From the NCBI GenBank assembly GCA_017998585.1, contig JAGOCT010000089.1:1-7082 (forward strand): a DNA stretch of 7,082 nt. The letters run 5' to 3'. The position numbers were made by a program, and so were the translations under genes. The stretch is from Candidatus Cloacimonadota bacterium (GTDB lineage Bacteria > Cloacimonadota > Cloacimonadia > Cloacimonadales > WRIO01). The notes below the pieces were generated by a model. It ran no database searches, was not told the origin of the DNA, and worked only from the letters and a program-made list of their open reading frames with translations. Below, one piece after another: positions 1 to 4,281 of this stretch. The first letter of the stretch is position 1; the number at the start of each line of letters is the position of its first letter.

Positions 1-1
1 T

Positions 2-2068
2 GTAACCAGTCAGGTAGCATATTCTGAGCTGGAATTTTGGCTTAGGGAACAACAATTTATTCACAAAGATTGTTACTATCTCTTTATTTCAGACATTGAT
101 CAGTCTCAGATACACAGTCTGCAAAATGTATGGAAATATCTTCTGAATATCAGACATCAATGCATTTTTCTTTGTAATGACCGAATGATAGAGAATATTC
201 ATTTAATAGATTCAATTTATCATGCAGGTGTTTTCGATATCAGATCAGATATGACGATTCTTTATCATTTAATATCCAATGCTTATCATCTGATGAAAGA
301 ACATCACAATCTGAAATCTCTTCTGTTTCAGTACCAGTATTACACCCAAATTGCCCCTGTGCCATTTTTAGTAATGACTTCAAAAGGGCAAATTACCTAT
401 ATGAACGAAAAGTGTTTTGAAATGTTTGCTTTTGAAAAAGATGAAATGATTGGCAGACCCTTTGACAGATTTGTATCACATGATTTTATTCTCGAGTATT
501 TTGAAAAAATGAAACAGATTCCCTTTATTAAAGCTTTGAAATTCAATCTGAGTATTGTCAACAAAAACGAGCAGATTCGTCCGGTTGAAATGGAGTGTAA
601 TCTGGTTTACAATCCGAACACTAAAGAAAAAGATATTTTATGCGTGATTCACAGCATTTCTGAATGGAGTATAAAAGATCAGCAACAATACTATTTAAAC
701 AAAAAGTATAGAGAAATTTTCAATTCCATTACCAATATTGCGGTTCAGGGTTATTCGCCAGAAGGAATCGTACTTTATTGGAACAAAGCCAGTGAAAATG
801 TGTATGGTTACTCTCAGGAAGAAGCGATCGGCAGAAACCTTTTCGACCTGATTATTCCAGAAAACCAAAAGTGGGCAGTCAAAAAAGCAATTGAATACAT
901 GATGCAGAATAACTGTTCTATACCTGCAGAATACCTTGTTTTAAAAAGAAAAGATAATAAGCCTGTTCATTTATTCTCCAGTCACATGGTCATAGAATTG
1001 CCTAATAATCAAAAAGAATTGTATTGTATGGATATAGACATTTCTTCACAAAAACAAACAGAGTTTGAGCTTGAACAGACCAAAGAATTGTATGCATCAA
1101 TGATCAAAGCGCTTCCTGATGGCCTACTTGTATTTAACAAAGATCTTAAAATTATTTTTTCTTCTGACCGGATGAACCATCTGCTTGAAATTACAGATGT
1201 TTCTGAGGTTCTTGGACTTCCTGCTAGTCATTTTCTGCCAGAAGACAGTATTCATCAGCTAAAAAGTCAGTTCTACCAAAAATCTTTCAAACACAGTGTC
1301 AGTACGATTACCTGTAAAATCTATAAAAAAAGCATGAATCCTTTTACTGCAGAGATTAACACAATTGTAATTTCTGATCAGGAGACTAAAGAAAAGAGCT
1401 GCATTGCCTTAATCAGAGATATCAGTGAAAGAAGTAAAGCAGAAGAACAAATTAAGACATTACTTTCAGAAAAAATGCTTTTACTGAAAGAGGTTCATCA
1501 CCGGATTAAAAACAATATGAATACCATTTCAGGTCTGCTTTATCTCCAGTCTGAAAGTACCGACATTCAGGAAGTGAAAGATGCTCTTTCAGATGCAAGA
1601 AACAGAGTAAATGCCATGATGGTCATATATGAAAAGTTATACCGTTCAGACGATTATAAATATATTGATGTGAATGACTATCTGAAAAAACTCATCCATG
1701 AAATCATTGCTGTCTTCCCTCAGCATCTTCACACAGAGGTCGAAGCAGAAGCTGATATTGATAAATTAGACAGCAAATCTCTCTTCCCTATTGGTTTAAT
1801 TTTAAATGAGTTAATCACAAATGCCTATAAATATGCATTCAAAGAAACTGAACATCCAAAACTCTCAGTTATCCTTAAACGAAACGAAAAAAGACAACTG
1901 TCTATCACCGTAAAAGACAATGGACCCGGCATTACAGATGCAAGTATCGTTCAGAATACCAGCTCCTTTGGTTTAAGTCTTATCTCTCAGCTTGTTGCGC
2001 AATACAAAGGACAATTTAATATATCCCAAAACAAAGGCAGTGCGTTTGAAATCGTTCTGAATATATAA
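2..2068 (+). CDS. Sensor histidine kinase: degenerate receiver, three PAS, HisKA_2, HATPase (5'-partial)
   Basis: The frame is open from position 2 with no stop, so the Met at 185 is internal. It has no ribosome binding site and would cut a domain in two. Numbering from the codon at 2 gives 688 visible residues. Residues 1-105 follow the second half of a response-regulator receiver: strand CYYLFISD with a possible phosphoacceptor D31, strand CIFLCN, then GVFDIRSD where the usual Lys-Pro is absent. PAS domains lie at about 111-221, 233-351 and 361-477. HisKA_2 begins near 493 with EVHHRIKNN, the likely phosphorylated His being H500. The ATPase domain (about 591-688) has an N box with N602 and N607, a G1 box DNGPGI at 639-644 and a G2 box around SFGLSLI. 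No membrane segment is visible, so a cytoplasmic sensor is inferred. Ligand and partner regulator are unknown. The gene ends just before a hairpin terminator. The kinase assignment is very secure; the receiver call rests on pattern only. Confidence 0.93.
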   Translation, partial: VTSQVAYSELEFWLREQQFIHKDCYYLFISDIDQSQIHSLQNVWKYLLNIRHQCIFLCNDRMIENIHLIDSIYHAGVFDIRSDMTILYHLISNAYHLMKEHHNLKSLLFQYQYYTQIAPVPFLVMTSKGQITYMNEKCFEMFAFEKDEMIGRPFDRFVSHDFILEYFEKMKQIPFIKALKFNLSIVNKNEQIRPVEMECNLVYNPNTKEKDILCVIHSISEWSIKDQQQYYLNKKYREIFNSITNIAVQGYSPEGIVLYWNKASENVYGYSQEEAIGRNLFDLIIPENQKWAVKKAIEYMMQNNCSIPAEYLVLKRKDNKPVHLFSSHMVIELPNNQKELYCMDIDISSQKQTEFELEQTKELYASMIKALPDGLLVFNKDLKIIFSSDRMNHLLEITDVSEVLGLPASHFLPEDSIHQLKSQFYQKSFKHSVSTITCKIYKKSMNPFTAEINTIVISDQETKEKSCIALIRDISERSKAEEQIKTLLSEKMLLLKEVHHRIKNNMNTISGLLYLQSESTDIQEVKDALSDARNRVNAMMVIYEKLYRSDDYKYIDVNDYLKKLIHEIIAVFPQHLHTEVEAEADIDKLDSKSLFPIGLILNELITNAYKYAFKETEHPKLSVILKRNEKRQLSITVKDNGPGITDASIVQNTSSFGLSLISQLVAQYKGQFNISQNKGSAFEIVLNI

Positions 2069-2080
2069 GTTTACATCATT

Positions 2081-2109
2081 TAAAAAAGGCGGTTAAACCG
2101 CCTTTTTTA
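2081..2109. terminator. Bidirectional intrinsic terminator between convergent genes
   Basis: A stem GGCGGTT/AACCGCC (2088-2094 and 2096-2102) is flanked by six A on the left and six T on the right, so it reads as a hairpin followed by a T tract on both strands. It lies 12 bases after the kinase stop and about 54 bases beyond the stop of the binding-protein gene on the other strand, and probably ends both transcripts. Confidence 0.9.
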
Positions 2110-2162
2110 AATGAAATTATGTTTTCTGAAAATAACGTTTAAATATCCAAGTCTAAACCGCT

Positions 2163-2919
2163 TTACTTTGAGATATTGTATTTTTTCAGAATTTTATCAT
2201 ATTCTCCGCTTTTCTTAATACTTGCCAGTCCATTGTTAAATTTTACCAGAATTTCGTCAGCTTTTGGATATTTTTTAGAAACAATCAAAGCATTAGCCAT
2301 CACATTACCAAAAGGTTTAGGTAATGTTTTAAAATTATCTATTTCCTTAGGAAACGTTTTTTTTAATTGTATCATAAGTAACAGCCTGCTCATCAATCAC
2401 AAAATCGACTCTACCCATTTGGAGTTTTTTGATTGATAAATCCAGAGTTGTTGTTGTTTCATATTTGACACCATGTTTATCCAGTTCATCTGCAATAAAA
2501 GAACCAGCAATAAGACCAATTGTATAACCTTTTAAATCACTAATTTTTTCAAACTTCACATCTTTTAATGGTTTAGGATTTTTTGTATAGTAATATACCT
2601 TATTTGAACTGTGAAATAAAGGATCAGAATAATTAAACAAAGCTTTTCTTTCAGCAGTTACAGCATAGGGGAAAGCGGCAAAAGCTTCTCCTGTTTCAAC
2701 CGTTTTTTCACAACGTGCCCATGGATAAAAACTATAGACCGGTGTAATACCAGCTGTCTTACAGATTGCAGAGACAAGTTCGGTTACAGCTCCATAGTTA
2801 GGTAGTTTTTCTGAAGTAAAAGGTTCCCACTCACCCGTAGCGAACGGCACCTTTGTGTTTTGCGCTGCAAGACTTAAGATGCAGCATGAAATCACTATGA
2901 CCCACAATAGTTTTTTCAT
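2163..2919 (-). pseudogene. Periplasmic solute-binding protein (SBP_bac_3-like), frameshifted
   Basis: Two overlapping minus-strand frames make one protein. The first runs from ATG at 2919 to the stop at 2347-2349; the second continues in the next frame to the stop at 2163. Joined at the A-run (2357-2364), they give 251 residues, the normal size for family-3 binding proteins of ABC transporters. Residues 1-20 look like a Sec signal peptide (MKKLLWVIVI start, possible cleavage after LSLAA), which places the product in the periplasm. Family-like features include GEWEPF (29-34), YPWARCEKTVETGEAFAAFPY (65-85), ERKALFNYSDPLF (90-102), DLKGYTIGLIAGS (128-140) and the C-terminal GEYDKILKKYNI. The ligand cannot be named; polar amino acids are typical of the family, but this is a divergent member. 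No permease or ATPase gene is adjacent. ATG at 2919 is chosen over the in-frame ATG at 2931 because GGAGG lies between them at the right distance. The frameshift may be real, a programmed slip or an assembly error. Confidence 0.82.
2357..2364 (-). other. Frameshift site: run of eight A in the binding-protein gene
   Basis: On the coding strand the sequence reads ATT AAA AAA AAC and then stops five codons later, in the last bases of the first frame. Removing one A gives ATT AAA AAA ACG TTT CCT, which joins IKK directly to TFPKEIDNFK and restores the full-length protein. The correction is a one-base deletion, or equivalently a +1 shift. Homopolymers of this length are prone to mutation, to RNA polymerase slippage and to sequencing error, so the cause is open. 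Confidence 0.85.
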
Positions 2920-2924
2920 TTTAT

Positions 2925-2929
2925 CCTCC
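2925..2929 (-). promoter_or_regulatory. Ribosome binding site deciding the start of the binding-protein gene
   Basis: Upstream of ATG at 2919 the minus strand reads ATGGAGGATAAAATG. The GGAGG core sits five bases before the second ATG and directly after the first, so only the second ATG is correctly spaced. This sets the start at 2919, immediately before MKKLLWVIV, a typical signal-peptide beginning. Confidence 0.85.
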
Positions 2930-2932
2930 ATA

Positions 2933-2953
2933 ATATATTTTTGAAAAATATAT
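2933..2953. repeat. Perfect 21-bp palindrome over the -10 box, likely operator
   Basis: ATATATTTTT (2933-2942) and AAAAATATAT (2944-2953) are exact reverse complements around a single central base. The palindrome covers the whole -10 hexamer and the expected transcription start of the binding-protein gene. A repressor bound here would block the promoter, so an operator is the natural reading. Because it is purely AT apart from the centre, it could also be a chance product of base composition. Confidence 0.55.
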
Positions 2954-2975
2954 CAAAAAAGAGAACGAATGTCAA
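2947..2975 (-). promoter_or_regulatory. Sigma-70-type promoter of the binding-protein gene
   Basis: On the minus strand a consensus -35 box TTGACA (2970-2975) is followed by a 17-base spacer and the -10 box TATATT (2947-2952), one mismatch from consensus. Transcription would start near 2940, giving a leader of about 20 bases that contains the GGAGG ribosome binding site. The promoter lies between the binding-protein gene and the upstream 192-residue gene, so the two are probably transcribed separately. Confidence 0.8.
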
Positions 2976-3044
2976 GTAAAAAATCTACTAAAATCTTAAA
3001 ATTAACAATCATAAAAACAAACAGCATATACATCCCCTTTATTT

Positions 3045-3623
3045 CTAAGGAATTACAAATTTCTTTAAATGACATCTCCCCTCAAAAGTAAATACATTTA
3101 TTTTCTGGCTAAATGCATTATTCTTGTCTAAATCAGCCGATTCTTTATTATGACTTTGTTGATAGCCTAAATAAGGATATTTATTCAACTGATAGGACTT
3201 ACTGACCACCTTTATCAGTCTGAATTGAACCGCTTTATAAACCGACATATTCACTAAAAGTGTTTTCAAAAGTTTCAAACATTTCTCCTGATCATCTGTT
3301 CTAAGAGAAAATCGTTTGATCAATGCATGGATTATCATGAGAAAAACAGCATAAGAGGACACGCCTCTTTTCCGGAGACTAGGGTACTCCTGTTTATACA
3401 TGAAAGCATATCGGCTCAAATCCTGTTTGAAATGAAGGTCCAAACCATCCCATAAGCCTTTACAAATGGCATTAATCCGGATAATCGACTCATTCTGCTT
3501 TTGTCGTGATCTTTCTGTTTTTTTTCTCGCAATGCAAATCTGCCCGCCTGCATACCAGGCAAGATTCAGATCACCCACTCTTTTGGGATAATCATGTTGC
3601 TTTTGTTTAAAAACCACTTTCAT
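3045..3623 (-). CDS. Hypothetical basic protein of 192 residues
   Basis: I do not recognise this protein. It has no signal peptide and no clear membrane segment, and it is rich in Lys, Arg and Tyr, so it is probably cytoplasmic and might bind nucleic acid. The most distinctive part is residues 19-105: a small hydrophobic stretch LNLAWYAGGQICIARKK, an Asn-rich polar linker QKQNESIIRINAI, then a likely helical part with GLWDGLDLHFKQDLSRYAFMYKQEYPSLRKRG and YAVFLMIIHALIKRF. Residues 145-192 are polar and look poorly structured. The general pattern resembles small lineage-specific basic proteins often seen in Cloacimonadota-like genomes, but this is an impression from memory. ATG at 3623 is supported by the AGGAGGAGA ribosome binding site. 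The coding call rests on a clean 192-codon frame with that site. The next gene downstream has its own promoter. No intrinsic terminator is visible after the stop. Confidence 0.75.
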   Translation of the reverse strand: MKVVFKQKQHDYPKRVGDLNLAWYAGGQICIARKKTERSRQKQNESIIRINAICKGLWDGLDLHFKQDLSRYAFMYKQEYPSLRKRGVSSYAVFLMIIHALIKRFSLRTDDQEKCLKLLKTLLVNMSVYKAVQFRLIKVVSKSYQLNKYPYLGYQQSHNKESADLDKNNAFSQKINVFTFEGRCHLKKFVIP

Positions 3624-3625
3624 TG

Positions 3626-3634
3626 TCTCCTCCT
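3626..3634 (-). promoter_or_regulatory. Strong ribosome binding site of the 192-residue gene
   Basis: The minus strand reads AGGAGGAGACA directly before ATG at 3623, a near-perfect Shine-Dalgarno sequence with normal spacing. It is the best evidence that this frame is translated from this start. Confidence 0.8.
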
Positions 3635-3640
3635 GAATAC

Positions 3641-3668
3641 AATATAATCATTTCTTATTATTTTGCAA
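3641..3668 (-). promoter_or_regulatory. Possible promoter of the 192-residue gene
   Basis: A -10-like TATATT (3641-3646) lies 16 bases from a weak -35-like TTGCAA (3663-3668). The predicted start would leave only about 11 bases before the ATG, just enough to include the ribosome binding site. The region is AT-rich, so such matches arise easily. Confidence 0.35.
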
Positions 3669-3968
3669 CATTATTTTCATATAATTCTCTTATCTATCCT
3701 GTAGAAAAGTCGTTTCTTTTGTCCTCCTTTCTATTGCCTTATCTCCTGATTACAAGCGTATCACTGATTGAAATGAATAGAATTGAAGTAGGAATGTAAG
3801 AAGGAAGAAAAGGAAATATGTAAACGACCACAAGTTACTTTTTCAGGTAATTTGAAATATAAACAACGGAGTAACTGTTTGCAGGGATAAGCTTTGCAAT
3901 ACTTATAATAGTTTCTTTAAGTAAGTAACTTTATAAATTATTCTCAATTTCTAACTGCTTGGCAAAAA
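3669..3968. other. Intergenic stretch without a gene
   Basis: This 300-base stretch, between the upstream region of the 192-residue gene and the MITE-like element, contains no convincing reading frame, tRNA or terminator. Its left half is unremarkable, with a purine-rich patch on the plus strand around 3781-3820. Its right half (from 3833) carries copies of the heptamer found at the ends of the neighbouring element, listed separately. It may be the remains of older insertions. Confidence 0.5.
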
Positions 3969-3975
3969 AGTAACT
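3833..3975. repeat. Scattered AGTAACT copies resembling the element termini
   Basis: The heptamer AGTAACT, or its complement AGTTACT, occurs at 3833-3839, 3870-3876, 3924-3930 and 3969-3975, and again at 4230-4236. The last two are the ends of the MITE-like element. At 3833 the heptamer is followed by TTTTCAGGTAA, and at 3870 by GTTTGCAGGGA, both close to the rest of the terminus (ACTCAGGTACT). These two look like decayed termini in the left-end orientation. The copy at 3924 has only the heptamer. Confidence 0.5.
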
Positions 3976-3986
3976 ACTCAGGTACT
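3969..3986 (+). repeat. Left terminal inverted repeat of the MITE-like element
   Basis: AGTAACTACTCAGGTACT is the exact reverse complement of 4219-4236. Allowing one mismatch (3987 against 4218), the pairing continues to 3990/4215, giving 22 bp. Confidence 0.9.
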
Positions 3987-4046
3987 GGTTATTATTTTAA
4001 AAACGGTAATAAATATTGTGCAATAAATGATAAATTTAAAGCAACA

Positions 4047-4078
4047 GTAGGGATTTACGAAGCGAAGCGCCGTAAATC
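4047..4078 (+). repeat. Hairpin repeat copy A inside the element
   Basis: Starting with GTAGGG, this segment contains GATTTACG (4052-4059) pairing perfectly with CGTAAATC (4071-4078), and an inner GCG/CGC stem separated by AAG. It shares GTAGGGAT, CGAA and GCCGTA, in the same order, with copy B on the other strand. No T tract follows on either strand, so it is not an obvious intrinsic terminator. Confidence 0.7.
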
Positions 4079-4132
4079 AGCTTAGAATACCTGTATGATA
4101 CATAGATCAAGGTAGTTATCCTTTTGTTTTTC

Positions 4133-4174
4133 GGATGTACGGCACTACGCAAGCTCCGTTTCGCACATCCCTAC
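4133..4174 (-). repeat. Hairpin repeat copy B inside the element, inverted relative to A
   Basis: Read on the minus strand this begins GTAGGGATGTGCGAA and ends GTGCCGTACATCC. GGATGT (4133-4138) pairs with ACATCC (4165-4170), the stem continues with one mismatch, and an inner ACG/CGT stem follows. The loop part is longer than in copy A, so the two are diverged members of one hairpin family. Confidence 0.7.
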
Positions 4175-4218
4175 AGACCGTTTTGACATTTTGCAGATGC
4201 ACTTTTATTGTGTAAACA

Positions 4219-4236
4219 AGTACCTGAGTAGTTACT
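4219..4236 (-). repeat. Right terminal inverted repeat of the MITE-like element
   Basis: This is the exact reverse complement of 3969-3986. It is followed at once by CAAAAA, matching the six bases that precede the left repeat. Confidence 0.9.
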
Positions 4237-4281
4237 CAAAAAAAACATTTATTAAATTTCTTTCAAACGATGAGTATAATG

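Larger units (their letters stand above)
3969..4236. mobile_element. MITE-like non-autonomous element, 268 bp
   Basis: The element is bounded by perfect 18-bp inverted repeats beginning AGTAACTACTCAGG. It is flanked on both sides by CAAAAA (3963-3968 and 4237-4242), which could be a 6-bp target-site duplication, although the A-rich context weakens this. It contains no reading frame of useful length, so any movement would need a transposase from elsewhere. Inside lie two hairpins that are inverted copies of each other. It sits 45 bases beyond the stop of the CapA-domain gene, in the gap between two minus-strand genes. The transposase family cannot be assigned from these ends alone. Alternatives are a structured RNA locus or a lineage-specific intergenic repeat. 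Confidence 0.65.

Noticed and set aside
185..187. ATG at 185 as the start of the kinase gene
   Set aside because: The frame is open upstream to the window edge with receiver-like protein sequence, and there is no ribosome binding site before this ATG.
2163..2396. Independent 77-residue protein starting MMSRLLLM
   Set aside because: Its sequence from KKTFPK onwards is the C-terminal part of the binding protein, and its first residues are only an alternative reading of codons before the A-run. It is better read as the second half of the frameshifted gene.
2176..2436. Plus-strand open frame of 86 codons
   Set aside because: It lies antisense to the solute-binding protein gene, has no ribosome binding site and no recognisable protein features, so it is a shadow frame.
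4052..4078. Hairpin A as an intrinsic terminator for the CapA-domain gene
   Set aside because: No T tract follows it on the minus strand, it lies more than 200 bases beyond the stop, and it matches a repeat family within the element.
3963..4242. CRISPR array or tRNA-type structure in the 3.6-4.3 kb gap
   Set aside because: The repeats are inverted and few, not regularly spaced direct repeats, and no cloverleaf or CCA-type end could be found.
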